Of a stretch of 64,000 bases of DNA, positions 7,285 to 15,808 are shown piece after piece. The notes beneath the pieces are model-generated. The model ran no database searches, was not told where the DNA came from, and saw only the letters and a list, made by a program, of their open reading frames with translations. The DNA comes from an uncultured Eubacteriales bacterium (lineage in GTDB: Bacteria > Bacillota > Clostridia > Oscillospirales > Acutalibacteraceae). The position numbers and the translations under genes were made by a program. The stretch spans positions 1-64,000 of the forward strand of contig CABUHY010000010.1 in the NCBI GenBank assembly GCA_902491475.1. Direction: 5' to 3'. Numbering within the stretch: the first letter of the stretch is position 1; the number at the start of each line of letters is the position of its first letter.

Positions 7285-9804
7285 ATGGACTTGAGAATTG
7301 CTCTTGCAGGTAACCCCAACAGCGGTAAAACAACATTGTTCAACGCGTTGACAGGTTCAAACCAGTTTGTTGGTAACTGGCCGGGTGTTACTGTTGAGAA
7401 AAAAGAAGGCAAGCTTAAAAAACATGACGGCGTCATAATTACCGACTTGCCCGGTATATATTCACTTTCGCCGTACACGCTTGAAGAGGTAGTTGCAAGA
7501 AACTATCTTATCGGCGAGCGCCCCGATGCGATACTCAATATCGTTGACGGTACAAACCTTGAAAGAAACCTTTATCTTACAACTCAGCTCACAGAGCTCG
7601 GTATTCCGGTTGTAGTTGCAATCAACATGATGGACGTTGTTAAAAAGAACGGCGACAAAATCAATGTTCAGCAGCTTTCAAAGGAACTCGGCTGTAAGGT
7701 AGTTGAAATTTCGGCTCTTAAAGGTAAGGGCACAATGGAAGCGGCAGAGGCTGCAATCGACGCCGCTAAGAACACAAAGACAGTTCCTCAGCACACATTC
7801 TCGGGTGCTGTTGAGCACGCTCTCGCTCATATCGAGGAAGCTTGCCTTCACTCACTTCCCGAGGAGCAGCAGCGTTGGTATGCAATCAAGATTTTCGAGA
7901 GAGACGAAAAGGTTCTTGAGCGCATAAATGTTGAAAAATCCGTACTTGACCACATTGAGGCAGACATCAAAGCCGCTGAAGATGAGCTTGACGACGACTC
8001 GGAGTCAATCATCACAAACGAGAGATATGTTTACATAGCTTCAATCATTAAGTCCTGCTACAAGAAGCACGGCGCAGGTCAGCTTTCAACATCGGATAAA
8101 ATCGATAAGATTGTTACTAACCGTTGGCTCGGACTTCCGATATTCGCGGTTATAATGTTCCTCGTTTACTACATTTCAATGGTTACAGTCGGCGCTTCGG
8201 CAACAGACTGGGCAAACGACGGACTCTTCGGAGACGGCTTCCACCTCTTCGGAATAGGCACAAAGGCATACAACGAGGTTGCAGACGAGCAGACTTCGGC
8301 TATGGAAGCTCTTGAAGCTTACGGCGTTGAATTTGACACCGAAGCAGAGGACTTCAATAAGGACGATGTTATCGCTCAGGCAGACGCTGTTGTTGCAGAT
8401 GGCGAGGCTGAAAAGTCCGCTACCGTTATGGTAGAGGACGAAGATACCCTTGAAGAGGTTGAATACACTGCGTATTATGACGCAATCCCCGAAGACCTTG
8501 ACAAGGACGCCGAGGAAACAACAGTCGGTATGACATTCCTTGACGCAGTTGATTATATCAAGACAAACGACGCAGCATTTGACGAGGTTGACCCCGCTGA
8601 TTACGGCGTATGGGTTCCCGGTATTCCGGTACTTGTAGGTAACGGACTTGAAAAGGTCGGCGCAGCTGATTGGCTTTCGGGTCTTATCCTTGACGGTATC
8701 GTAGCCGGTGTAGGCGCAGTCCTCGGCTTCGTTCCTCAGATGCTTGTATTGTTCCTTTTACTTGCATTCCTTGAGTCTTGCGGTTATATGGCAAGAATCG
8801 CATTCGTACTTGACCGTATCTTCAGAAAGTTCGGTCTTTCCGGTAAATCGTTCATCCCGATGCTTGTCGGTACAGGCTGCGGCGTTCCCGGAATCATGGC
8901 TTCCCGTACGATTGAAAACGAAAGAGACCGCCGTATGACAATTATGACGACAACCTTTATCCCCTGCGGTGCTAAGGTTCCGTTCATTGCAATGATCGCA
9001 GGCGCACTCTTCCACGGTTCGGCGCTCGTTTCGACAGGCGCATACTTCATCGGTATGGCTGCAATCATCGTTTCGGGTATTATCCTTAAAAAGACAAAGA
9101 TGTTCTCGGGCGATCCTGCTCCGTTCGTTATGGAGCTTCCCGCATACCATCTTCCCACCATTCCGAACCTTCTCCGTTCAATGTGGGAACGCGGCTGGTC
9201 GTTCATTAAGAAGGCAGGTACAATAATCCTCCTTTCGACTATCCTTGTTTGGTTCACAACATACTTCGGTGTTGTTGACGGCTCGTTCCGTATGCTTGAA
9301 GAAAGCGAAATCGACTACTCAATCCTTGCTAAGATCGGCAGCGCTATTGCTTGGATCTTCGCACCTCTCGGCTGGGGCAACTGGCAGGCAGCCGTTGCTT
9401 CAATCACAGGTCTTGTTGCAAAGGAAAACATTGTCGGTACAATGGGTATCCTTTACGGCGGCGGAGATTTGTCGGTATGGCAGGCACTCGGTCAGCACTT
9501 CACGGGAATTACCGGTATGTCGTTCCTTGTATTCAACCTTCTCTGCGCTCCCTGCTTCGCAGCTATCGGCGCAATCAAGCGTGAGATGAACAGCGCAAAG
9601 TGGACTTGGTTCGCAATCGGTTATCAGTGCGGATTTGCTTACATCATTTCACTTATGATAAATCAGTTCGGCTCGCTCTTCACGGGCAACGCAAATGTAT
9701 TCGGCGTAATTGTTGCGGCTGTAATACTTGTTGCAATGATTTATCTCCTTGTTCGCCCCTACAAAGAGGCAACAACTCTTTCAGACAAAGCTGTTAAAAA
9801 ATAA
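7285..9804 (+). CDS. feoB: Ferrous iron transporter FeoB with an acidic insertion
   Basis: Inner-membrane Fe(II) importer with a cytoplasmic G domain. G1 is GNPNSGKT (9-16), G3 is DLPG (54-57), G4 is NMMD (114-117) and G5 is SALKG (143-147), followed by the FeoB helical insertion. The first membrane segment is near 283-301, and the permease core resumes near 466 with GVGAVLGFVPQ, then the gate motifs SCGYMARIAF and VGTGCGVPGIMASR. At 839 residues it is longer than the usual roughly 650-750. The extra length is a strongly acidic stretch of about 120 residues (about 322-445) in the loop after the first membrane segment, expected outside the cell. The ATG has a GAGGAG site. Confidence 0.95.
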   Translation: MDLRIALAGNPNSGKTTLFNALTGSNQFVGNWPGVTVEKKEGKLKKHDGVIITDLPGIYSLSPYTLEEVVARNYLIGERPDAILNIVDGTNLERNLYLTTQLTELGIPVVVAINMMDVVKKNGDKINVQQLSKELGCKVVEISALKGKGTMEAAEAAIDAAKNTKTVPQHTFSGAVEHALAHIEEACLHSLPEEQQRWYAIKIFERDEKVLERINVEKSVLDHIEADIKAAEDELDDDSESIITNERYVYIASIIKSCYKKHGAGQLSTSDKIDKIVTNRWLGLPIFAVIMFLVYYISMVTVGASATDWANDGLFGDGFHLFGIGTKAYNEVADEQTSAMEALEAYGVEFDTEAEDFNKDDVIAQADAVVADGEAEKSATVMVEDEDTLEEVEYTAYYDAIPEDLDKDAEETTVGMTFLDAVDYIKTNDAAFDEVDPADYGVWVPGIPVLVGNGLEKVGAADWLSGLILDGIVAGVGAVLGFVPQMLVLFLLLAFLESCGYMARIAFVLDRIFRKFGLSGKSFIPMLVGTGCGVPGIMASRTIENERDRRMTIMTTTFIPCGAKVPFIAMIAGALFHGSALVSTGAYFIGMAAIIVSGIILKKTKMFSGDPAPFVMELPAYHLPTIPNLLRSMWERGWSFIKKAGTIILLSTILVWFTTYFGVVDGSFRMLEESEIDYSILAKIGSAIAWIFAPLGWGNWQAAVASITGLVAKENIVGTMGILYGGGDLSVWQALGQHFTGITGMSFLVFNLLCAPCFAAIGAIKREMNSAKWTWFAIGYQCGFAYIISLMINQFGSLFTGNANVFGVIVAAVILVAMIYLLVRPYKEATTLSDKAVKK

Positions 9805-9839
9805 TTAACCGGGCAAAAATCTACGAAAGGATGATATGA

Positions 9840-10025
9840 ATGCTTACTTGGTTGACGAATAATTTAGCGACGATTTTAATTACACTTGTTCTCATTGCGA
9901 TAGTTGCTGCCATTATTATCGGCATGAGAAAAGACAAAAAAGCAGGAAAGTCATCCTGCGGCGGTAATTGCGCGCATTGCGCTATGGCAGGTAAATGCCA
10001 TCAGCCCAATAACAACGGCAAATAA
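9840..10025 (+). CDS. FeoB-associated Cys-rich membrane protein
   Basis: A 61-residue protein with one N-terminal membrane helix (about 8-28), a basic stop-transfer (RKDKKAGK) and a cytoplasmic tail with four cysteines in a CGGNCAHCAMAGKC pattern. This is the layout of the FeoB-associated Cys-rich (FeoC-like) proteins that follow feoB in Firmicutes. They may help iron delivery or control FeoB, but the mechanism is not established. It starts 35 nt after feoB, with AAAGGATGA as its ribosome binding site. Confidence 0.88.
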   Translation: MLTWLTNNLATILITLVLIAIVAAIIIGMRKDKKAGKSSCGGNCAHCAMAGKCHQPNNNGK

Positions 10026-10085
10026 AACGCAGGGCGGTCGGAAACGGCCGCCCCCTTTCATATCAATTAAAAGGAGAGATTTTCA

Positions 10086-10334
10086 ATGGTAAAAACGGTT
10101 CTTCAGATTAACGGTATGGCGTGCTCAATGTGCGAAAGCCATATAAACGATGTTATCAGAAGAGAATTTGACATCAAAAAGGTTAAGTCCACACATAAGA
10201 GCGGCACAGCGGAAATCATTTCCGAAAACGCCCTTGATAAGGATAAACTTGAAAAAGCAATAAAGGAAACGGGCTACGATGTTGTATCTTATTCAAGCGA
10301 GCCCTATGAGAAAAAATCCTTATTTCATCGTTGA
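10086..10334 (+). CDS. Heavy-metal-associated (HMA) domain protein
   Basis: A free-standing metal-binding domain of 82 residues. It has the HMA motif GMACSMC (about 10-16), followed by the usual helix, and a GYDVVSY C-terminal strand. Such proteins act as soluble metallochaperones for Cu(I) or related metals, or may bind iron or zinc in this context. It lies 60 nt after the Cys-rich protein, with a short GC hairpin (10032-10053) between, and has an AAGGAGAG site. No copper ATPase is nearby, so a role tied to the Feo operon is a reasonable inference. Confidence 0.85.
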   Translation: MVKTVLQINGMACSMCESHINDVIRREFDIKKVKSTHKSGTAEIISENALDKDKLEKAIKETGYDVVSYSSEPYEKKSLFHR

Positions 10335-10339
10335 GAGCA

Positions 10340-10368
10340 TTGATAAAATTTAATAATTGTATTAAAAT
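10340..10368 (+). promoter_or_regulatory. Promoter of trmO
   Basis: TTGATA at 10340-10345, a 17-bp spacer and TAAAAT at 10363-10368. The ATG of trmO is 20 nt further on, preceded by AGAGGTGAG. Confidence 0.6.
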
Positions 10369-10388
10369 GTTCTCAGAGGTGAGCTGAG

Positions 10389-11066
10389 ATGGAAATTAAA
10401 CCGATTGCAAGAATTCATACCGATTTTTCGGAAAAGTTCGGTGTTCCGAGGCAGTCGGGGCTTGTTCCCTCGCTCACGGGACAGATTGTTTTTGAGCCTG
10501 AATACAGATGTGTTCAGGCTCTTAAAGAACTTAACGGCTTTTCGCATATCTGGCTTATCTGGGAATTTTCACAGTGCCCCGATTCAAAATTCAGCCCCAC
10601 GGTCAGACCGCCGAGACTCGGCGGAAACAGACGAGTGGGCGTTTTTGCTTCCCGTTCCCCGTTTCGCCCGAACCGACTCGGGCTTTCGTGCGTTAAAATC
10701 GAAAAAATCGAAACCGAGGGTAAAAACGCTCCCGTAATAACCGTGTCGGGTGTTGATATGACCGACGGTACGCCGATATATGACATCAAGCCGTATATTC
10801 CGCTTGCGGACTGTAAAACCGATGCGAGCGACGGCTACACGGCTGATACGAAAAACTATAAAATAGCAGTCAACTGTGATGAAAAGCTGCTTTCACGAAT
10901 TCCAGAGGAGAAAAGGGAGGCGCTTTCGGAGCTTTTGGCGAACGACCCGAGACCCGCTTATAAAAACGAGGACGGAAAAGAGTACGGTGTAACCTTTGCG
11001 GGGTTCAATGTCAGGTTCAGATATGAAAACAACAGCTTATCGGTAACGGAAATAGAAGAGGTATAG
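10389..11066 (+). CDS. trmO: tRNA (t6A37) methyltransferase TrmO/TsaA family
   Basis: Enzyme of 225 residues that methylates N6-threonylcarbamoyl-adenosine at tRNA position 37, using S-adenosylmethionine. The N-terminal half is the UPF0066 beta-barrel: IARIHTDFSEKFGVPRQSG, then LNGFSHIWLIWEF, and the hallmark RPPRLGGNRRVGVFASRSPFRPNRLGLS near residues 73-100. DIKPYIPLADC follows. The C-terminal domain is of the usual length. The DUF5662 gene starts 3 nt after the stop, so the two are likely co-transcribed, although no functional tie is known. Confidence 0.92.
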   Translation: MEIKPIARIHTDFSEKFGVPRQSGLVPSLTGQIVFEPEYRCVQALKELNGFSHIWLIWEFSQCPDSKFSPTVRPPRLGGNRRVGVFASRSPFRPNRLGLSCVKIEKIETEGKNAPVITVSGVDMTDGTPIYDIKPYIPLADCKTDASDGYTADTKNYKIAVNCDEKLLSRIPEEKREALSELLANDPRPAYKNEDGKEYGVTFAGFNVRFRYENNSLSVTEIEEV

Positions 11067-11069
11067 GCA

Positions 11070-11609
11070 ATGGCAAATCCAATAGGACATTTTAAGACGA
11101 TTACAAAGCATCGCCACCGTGTTATTGAGCACTGCTTCAAGGCGGGAATTGGTTGGCAGGGGCTTCGGCACGACCTGTCGAAGTATTCGCCCACGGAGTT
11201 TATAAACGGAGCAAAATATTACGACGGCACACGCAGCCCCAATGAGCTTGAACGCCTTGACAGAGGGTATTCAAAGGCGTGGCTTCATCACAAAGGCAGA
11301 AACAAGCATCATTTTGAATACTGGAACGATTACAACCCGAAGCTTCGCAGATACGCTCCGGTTAAAATGCCGCTTAACTATGTTATCGAGATGTTCTGCG
11401 ACAGGGTAGCCGCAAGCAAAATCTATCAGGGCGATAAATACACCGATGCACATCCGCTTGAATATTTTCAGCGGGGCAGGGACGCAAGAATAATCCATGA
11501 GGAGACCTCGGATTTGCTTGAAAAACTGCTTACAATGCTCAAGGAAAAGGGCGAGGATGAGACTTTTCGGTATATTCGAGAGGAATTGAGAAATAAAAAA
11601 GATTATTAA
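11070..11609 (+). CDS. DUF5662 family protein
   Basis: A soluble 179-residue protein that resembles the DUF5662 family of Firmicutes and phages. Visible features are HRHRVIEHCFKAGIGWQGLRHDLSKYSPTEF near the N-terminus, and a second conserved block with AWLHHKGRNKHHFEYW. The spaced His/Asp residues (HDLSK, HHKGRNKHH) look like an HD-type or metal-binding helical site, but no reaction is known. It follows trmO by 3 nt and shares its transcript. No terminator is evident before the rubrerythrin promoter. Confidence 0.75.
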   Translation: MANPIGHFKTITKHRHRVIEHCFKAGIGWQGLRHDLSKYSPTEFINGAKYYDGTRSPNELERLDRGYSKAWLHHKGRNKHHFEYWNDYNPKLRRYAPVKMPLNYVIEMFCDRVAASKIYQGDKYTDAHPLEYFQRGRDARIIHEETSDLLEKLLTMLKEKGEDETFRYIREELRNKKDY

Positions 11610-11622
11610 ATCTAATTTGATA

Positions 11623-11651
11623 TTGAAATTTTTTTGCCGTTATGCTATTAT
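11623..11651 (+). promoter_or_regulatory. Promoter of the first rubrerythrin
   Basis: TTGAAA at 11623-11628, a 17-bp spacer and TATTAT at 11646-11651 preceded by TGC (extended -10). No PerR-like palindrome was found around it. Confidence 0.7.
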
Positions 11652-11677
11652 ATTTAGACACAAAGGAGGTAGCTATT

Positions 11678-12217
11678 ATGGCAAATAAATACGAAGGAAC
11701 ACAGACCGAGAAAAACTTGCAGGCAGCTTTCGCAGGCGAGTCACAGGCAAGAAACAAATATACATACTTTGCTTCTGCTGCAAAGAAAGAGGGATATGAG
11801 CAGATAGCGGCTCTTTTCCTTAAAACCGCAGACAACGAAAAGGAACACGCTAAAATGTGGTTCAAGGAGCTCAACGGTATCGGCGATACAAGCGAAAACC
11901 TTGAAGCTGCCGCTGAGGGCGAGAACTACGAGTGGACCGATATGTATGAGGATTTCGCAAAGACAGCGGAGGAAGAGGGCTTTACCGCTCTTGCAAAGAA
12001 GTTCAGAGCTGTTGCTGCTATCGAAAAGGCTCACGAGGAAAGATACCGTGCGCTTCTCAAGAATGTTGAGACCGCTCAGGTGTTTGAAAAGAGCGAGGTT
12101 AAGGTTTGGGAATGCCGTAACTGCGGTCATATCGTAATCGGCACAAAGGCTCCCGCGGCTTGCCCCGTATGCGCTCATCCGCAGAGCTTCTTTGAAGTAA
12201 GAGAAGAAAATTATTGA
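11678..12217 (+). CDS. rbr: Rubrerythrin (first copy)
   Basis: Cytosolic di-iron peroxidase of 179 residues that reduces hydrogen peroxide in anaerobes. The four-helix domain carries the iron ligands in GES (E21), DNEKEH (about 52-57) and IEKAHEERY (about 115-123). The C-terminal rubredoxin-like domain has Cys146, Cys149, Cys162 and Cys165 for one Fe(Cys)4 site. The ATG at 11678 follows an ideal AAAGGAGGT site, while an ORF start 36 nt upstream lies within the promoter. It has its own promoter and a downstream terminator, so it is a single-gene unit. A second rubrerythrin is at 21207-21743. Confidence 0.93.
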   Translation: MANKYEGTQTEKNLQAAFAGESQARNKYTYFASAAKKEGYEQIAALFLKTADNEKEHAKMWFKELNGIGDTSENLEAAAEGENYEWTDMYEDFAKTAEEEGFTALAKKFRAVAAIEKAHEERYRALLKNVETAQVFEKSEVKVWECRNCGHIVIGTKAPAACPVCAHPQSFFEVREENY

Positions 12218-12228
12218 TTGTAAATTTT

Positions 12229-12260
12229 TACGGCGGCTGTTACGGTCGCCGTATTTTTTT
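12229..12260 (+). terminator. Intrinsic terminator after rubrerythrin
   Basis: TACGGCG (12229-12235) pairs with CGCCGTA (12247-12253), followed by seven T. It is 11 nt after the stop codon. The next stretch to 12417 holds a weaker inverted repeat (GTGAGC/GCTCAC near 12317-12346) of unknown meaning. Confidence 0.85.
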
Positions 12261-12417
12261 GTCTTAATCGGGCAGCAAGGGACAATAATAAAGTCGTGAT
12301 AAAAATATCGGAACCCGTGAGCGGCGGATATTTTGTGCTCACGCCGTAAAGACACCGCAAAACCTCTTTCACAAAGGGCGAAAACGCTCATAAAATGTAA
12401 TGAAGGAGGTTAATATT

Positions 12418-12873
12418 ATGCTTGAAAACAAATGTCTTTTCTGCAAGGTCACGGGAGCGGTTATAAGTGCAATAGCGGCGGTAATCCTTGCCGTAACGGT
12501 AACGCCCGTTGCTTACGAATGGGTAAAGGATTTGCATATCGCTATCTGGATAGTAACCGCAATTTCGCTTTTCGGCGCATTTATCATTTCTATGATAAAC
12601 GCTTACAATACAAACAAGCGTGTCTCGAGAATGCTTAAAAGCAACCTCGTTTTGCTGTATGTCGGTGCGGTCGGCGCAATAATTTCAACCGCAGTTTTCA
12701 CACTTTTGGTAAAAACGGGTGCGCTCACGCCCTTCCAGCTTAAATTCCTCACGGGAATTGCTTCGTTTACGGCAGGCTTGGTTATGACGGCGGGTATGTG
12801 CTTTATCAACGGGCTTGTTTACGGATATTGCTGCAAGAAAATCACTGTAACGGAAAGCCGTTGCGACGAATAA
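12418..12873 (+). CDS. Small hypothetical four-helix membrane protein
   Basis: A 151-residue integral membrane protein with hydrophobic segments at about 12-32, 41-61, 74-97 and 107-132. The N-terminus has a CLFC pair and the C-terminus YGYCCKK, so Cys residues flank both ends. I do not recognise a family. The ATG at 12418 is preceded by GGAGGT, better than the in-frame ATG 18 nt upstream, which overlaps that site. It stands alone, between the terminators at 12229 and 12882. Confidence 0.75.
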   Translation: MLENKCLFCKVTGAVISAIAAVILAVTVTPVAYEWVKDLHIAIWIVTAISLFGAFIISMINAYNTNKRVSRMLKSNLVLLYVGAVGAIISTAVFTLLVKTGALTPFQLKFLTGIASFTAGLVMTAGMCFINGLVYGYCCKKITVTESRCDE

Positions 12874-12881
12874 ACAATCAA

Positions 12882-12914
12882 AACAGGACCGCCGACAACG
12901 GTCCTGTTGCTTTT
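12882..12914 (+). terminator. Intrinsic terminator
   Basis: AACAGGACCG (12882-12891) pairs perfectly with CGGTCCTGTT (12899-12908) around a 7-nt loop and is followed by GCTTTT. It ends the small membrane protein transcript. Confidence 0.85.
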
Positions 12915-12918
12915 ACCG

Positions 12919-12947
12919 TTGCAAAATCACTCGAATAATGGTACAAT
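12919..12947 (+). promoter_or_regulatory. Promoter of the mltG-like gene
   Basis: TTGCAA at 12919-12924, a 17-bp spacer ending in TGG and TACAAT at 12942-12947. It probably serves mltG and the XRE regulator, which lies 18 nt after mltG. Confidence 0.65.
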
Positions 12948-12999
12948 AAAACATACTGTCGGCAATGCCGAAAATAAGGATTTATAAAAGAGGTAAACG

Positions 13000-13872
13000 A
13001 TGTTCAAAAAAACTCTTTCGGTGTTTTTAATATTTACGCTTGTTTTCCTGCTTGCGTCTTGCAGACCGACCTCGGATTTTGCGAGAGAAAGCAAGATTTT
13101 TGACCCCGATGACCCCACGGCTACCGTTTCGGCTGTCGATTCGGGCACCGATGATGAAAAATATGCCAAGGTTACGGTTCCCGAGGGCTACACGCTTCTC
13201 AAAACCGCATGGCTTTTGGAAGAAAACGGTGTTTGCTCGACCGACGATTTCCTCAATGCCGTAAGCAATTACGACACATCAAAATATTCGGTTCTGTCCT
13301 CAATTCACGACAGGGACAAGATTTGCTTCCTGCTTGAGGGCTATCTTTTCCCCGCAACATATACATTTGAAAAGAATTCAGACCCGACCGCGGTTATCGA
13401 CAAAATGGTTTCGACCGAGGACAAGAAATTTACCGATGAAATGAAGCAGAGGGCGACGGAACTCGGATATTCCGTGCATGACATCTTAACCATTGCCTCG
13501 ATTATCGAAAAAGAGGCGTTTACCGACGAACAGCGCACGCTTATTTCCTCGACAATCCACAACAGATTGAAGCAGGGTATGAGGCTTCAGTATGATGTTA
13601 CCGTAAAATACTGTACGGGAGTCATCGAGCTTAAATATCCCGACAAGATAGACTACTATAAATATTATTATAACGGTAACCGTTGCGACGGCTTGATTGC
13701 GGGACCCATCTGCAACCCGGGTACGGCTTCGATAAAGGCGGCGCTTTACCCTGCGGATACGGATTACCTCTATTTTGTAATCGACACAAATCCGCCGTAT
13801 AATTCGGCGTTCACAAACTCCTATGACGAGCATCTGAAAAATGTTCAGAAATGGAAAAACGGAGAACTTTAA
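13000..13872 (+). CDS. mltG: Endolytic transglycosylase MltG family, predicted lipoprotein
   Basis: Extracytoplasmic enzyme of 290 residues that would cleave nascent peptidoglycan glycan strands and so set their length. The N-terminus is a lipoprotein signal: basic MFKK, a hydrophobic core and a lipobox LASC with Cys21 as the lipidation site. Most MltG/YceG proteins instead have a transmembrane anchor. A LysM-like segment (VTVPEGYTLLKTAWLLEENGV) precedes the YceG domain, which has LLEGYLFPATYTF, the catalytic glutamate E170 in IASIIEKEA, HNRLKQGMRLQYDVT and GPICNPGTASIKAAL. The spacer region is short compared with the usual 340 or more residues. An XRE regulator with membrane helices follows 18 nt later. 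Confidence 0.88.
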   Translation: MFKKTLSVFLIFTLVFLLASCRPTSDFARESKIFDPDDPTATVSAVDSGTDDEKYAKVTVPEGYTLLKTAWLLEENGVCSTDDFLNAVSNYDTSKYSVLSSIHDRDKICFLLEGYLFPATYTFEKNSDPTAVIDKMVSTEDKKFTDEMKQRATELGYSVHDILTIASIIEKEAFTDEQRTLISSTIHNRLKQGMRLQYDVTVKYCTGVIELKYPDKIDYYKYYYNGNRCDGLIAGPICNPGTASIKAALYPADTDYLYFVIDTNPPYNSAFTNSYDEHLKNVQKWKNGEL

Positions 13873-13890
13873 TAAATTCGGAGAAAAAAT

Positions 13891-14544
13891 ATGACAATTT
13901 CAACAGCAGACAGACTTGTACAGCTCCGCAAGGACAGCGGACTTTCGCAGGAGGCACTTGCCGCAAAGCTCGGCGTGAGCAGGCAGGCGATTTCAAAATG
14001 GGAGAGAGCCGAGGCTTCGCCCGACACGGACAATCTTATCGCCCTTGCGGAAATTTACGGAATAACGCTTGACGCACTTCTTGACCCGTCAAAGGAGGTG
14101 TCGGCTGCCGCAAATGAGGAGACTTCACAGCAACCGGAGGCAGAGAAAAAAGAGGATAAAAAAGAAAAAAATGTCAGACATTCGCTTTATCCGAAAACCG
14201 CAAAAAGAATGTTCCGCTTTCCCTATCCGCTTGTGATAATAATCGCTTATCTTGCGCTTTGTCTCGGGCTTAAAGGGATTATGAGCATTACACCGTGGCT
14301 TGTTTTTTCACTCTTGTTTTTGACAATACCGATGTACTATATGATTGCCTGCGCTTGCAGAATGACAAGCAAAAGGACTTTCCTGTTCCTTATGCCCGTT
14401 CCGATACTTATTATCACGGCATATCTTTTTTGCGGCTTTGTATTCAAGGCTTGGGTTACCCCGCTTATGCTTTTCCTTGTAATTCCGCTTTACTATTGGT
14501 GTGTTGCGGTGTACGCAAAGGGCAACAAAAAGAAGAAAAAATAA
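13891..14544 (+). CDS. Membrane-bound XRE-family regulator
   Basis: A 217-residue protein with an N-terminal helix-turn-helix (about 7-62: LRKDSGLSQEALAAKLGVSR followed by QAISKWERAEASPD), a charged linker (about 75-100, rich in Glu and Lys) and a C-terminal membrane domain with four segments at about 110-205. Such fusions tether a DNA-binding domain to the membrane and are common in Firmicutes; they may respond to envelope state. Position 18 nt behind mltG suggests co-transcription and a link to the envelope. The ATG has a GGAGA site. Target and signal are unknown. Confidence 0.85.
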   Translation: MTISTADRLVQLRKDSGLSQEALAAKLGVSRQAISKWERAEASPDTDNLIALAEIYGITLDALLDPSKEVSAAANEETSQQPEAEKKEDKKEKNVRHSLYPKTAKRMFRFPYPLVIIIAYLALCLGLKGIMSITPWLVFSLLFLTIPMYYMIACACRMTSKRTFLFLMPVPILIITAYLFCGFVFKAWVTPLMLFLVIPLYYWCVAVYAKGNKKKKK

Positions 14545-14556
14545 TTTTTCGGACAA

Positions 14557-14604
14557 AAAACGACCTCTTCAGATATGCGTCGGCATTATTTGAAGGGGTC
14601 GTTT
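14557..14604. terminator. Bidirectional terminator between convergent genes
   Basis: An A-rich arm with ACGACC and CTTCA (14557-14571) pairs with TTGAAGGGGTCGTTT (14590-14604). It has A-rich sequence on one side and T-rich on the other, and serves the XRE gene on the plus strand and the MetE-like gene on the minus strand. Confidence 0.75.
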
Positions 14605-14616
14605 TGATTTTTATTT

Positions 14617-15726
14617 TCAGCCCCAGACTTCTTCGGCTATTTCTTTAACAAGTTTTAACTTTGCCCACTGCTCTTCCTCGGTAAGCTTGTTACCGATTTC
14701 GCAGGAAGCAAATCCGCACTGCGGGCTCAGACACAGTCTGTCAAGCGGAATGTACTTTGCCGCCTCGTGAATTCTTTTGATTACTTCCTCTTTGTTTTCA
14801 AGCTTGGGAGATTTTGTGGTAATAAGACCCAGAACAACCTTTTTGTCGCCTGAAACCTTTGCAAGCGATTCAAATCCGCCCGAACGCTCATCGTCATATT
14901 CAAGGAGAAGCGCATTGACATTTTCCTTTGCAAAAACATAGTCTGCAACCGGGTCATATGCACCGCTTGAGAAAAATGTCGAGTGATAGTTTCCTCGGCA
15001 GATGTGAGAGGTTATAACCATATCCTCGGGCTTGCTTTCGAGCGCAAGATTGTTGACCTTGAGAAGCTGCGCTTTGAATTCCTCAATGCTTTTGCCGAAC
15101 GCTCCGTCGGTTGCGCCGTCGCCCATTGCAGAGCCCCACGAACAGTCGTCAAGCTGAAGATTGCGGCAGCCTGCGTCGTAGAACTGACAGATAACCTCCC
15201 TGTATGCCTCAGCAATGTCCTCGATGAGCTCGTCGTCGGTTTCGTAGAATTTTCTTGTGCTCTCGATGTTGGTCGGTACAATGAACTGCAAAAATGTCTG
15301 TGCAGGTGCGGGGATTGTGTACTTCGCAACCGTATTTTCGTCCTCAAACTGTTTTAAAAACTTGAAATATTCAACAAACGGGTGCGGCTTTGCCTTGAAT
15401 TTGCCGACCAAATATGTGTCGTCAAGCACTGCGAGCTCCGCATTGAACGGTACGCCGTTTCCCGTGTCCTCGTGCTCTACGCCGTCAAAGCCCCACATAA
15501 AGTCGAGGTGCCAGAAGGTTCTTCTGAACTCACCGTCCGTGATAGCGTGGAAGCCCAATTCTTTTTGCTTTTTAACAAGTTTTGTGATTTCTTCGTTTAC
15601 AACTTTGTCGTATTCCTCCGAGGTTATTTTTCCCTCTTTGAAGCTCTCTTTGGCATCCTTTAATGCCTGCGGTCTTAAAAAGCTGCCGACAAAATCGTAT
15701 CTGAAAGGTGTTTTTAATGTACTCAT
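14617..15726 (-). CDS. Cobalamin-independent methionine synthase-like methyltransferase (YxjG type)
   Basis: Cytosolic zinc enzyme of 369 residues related to the C-terminal catalytic half of MetE and to Bacillus YxjG. It probably makes methionine from homocysteine using a methyl donor that may not be folate. Likely zinc ligands are His and Cys in TSHICRGN and a later Cys in LSPQCGFASCE. The opening FRYDFVGSFLRP and DGEFRRTFWHLDF are typical of this subfamily. The start at 15726 follows a GGAGGA site; the longer frame does not. Its regulator is likely the LysR protein encoded immediately upstream, with a MET-box-like palindrome between them. Confidence 0.87.
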   Translation of the reverse strand: MSTLKTPFRYDFVGSFLRPQALKDAKESFKEGKITSEEYDKVVNEEITKLVKKQKELGFHAITDGEFRRTFWHLDFMWGFDGVEHEDTGNGVPFNAELAVLDDTYLVGKFKAKPHPFVEYFKFLKQFEDENTVAKYTIPAPAQTFLQFIVPTNIESTRKFYETDDELIEDIAEAYREVICQFYDAGCRNLQLDDCSWGSAMGDGATDGAFGKSIEEFKAQLLKVNNLALESKPEDMVITSHICRGNYHSTFFSSGAYDPVADYVFAKENVNALLLEYDDERSGGFESLAKVSGDKKVVLGLITTKSPKLENKEEVIKRIHEAAKYIPLDRLCLSPQCGFASCEIGNKLTEEEQWAKLKLVKEIAEEVWG

Positions 15727-15808
15727 GATAAAATGTCCTCCGTGAATTTGTTGAGCACAGTTTATCATATAAAATTCGATTTGAAAAATACTTATAACTG
15801 TTGCGCTG

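Noticed and set aside
11741..12391. Minus-strand 216-codon open frame over the first rubrerythrin
   Set aside because: Shadow of a clearly recognisable rubrerythrin and its terminator.
12261..12417. Possible riboswitch upstream of the small membrane protein
   Set aside because: Only one short inverted repeat (GTGAGC/GCTCAC) was found, with no known riboswitch core.
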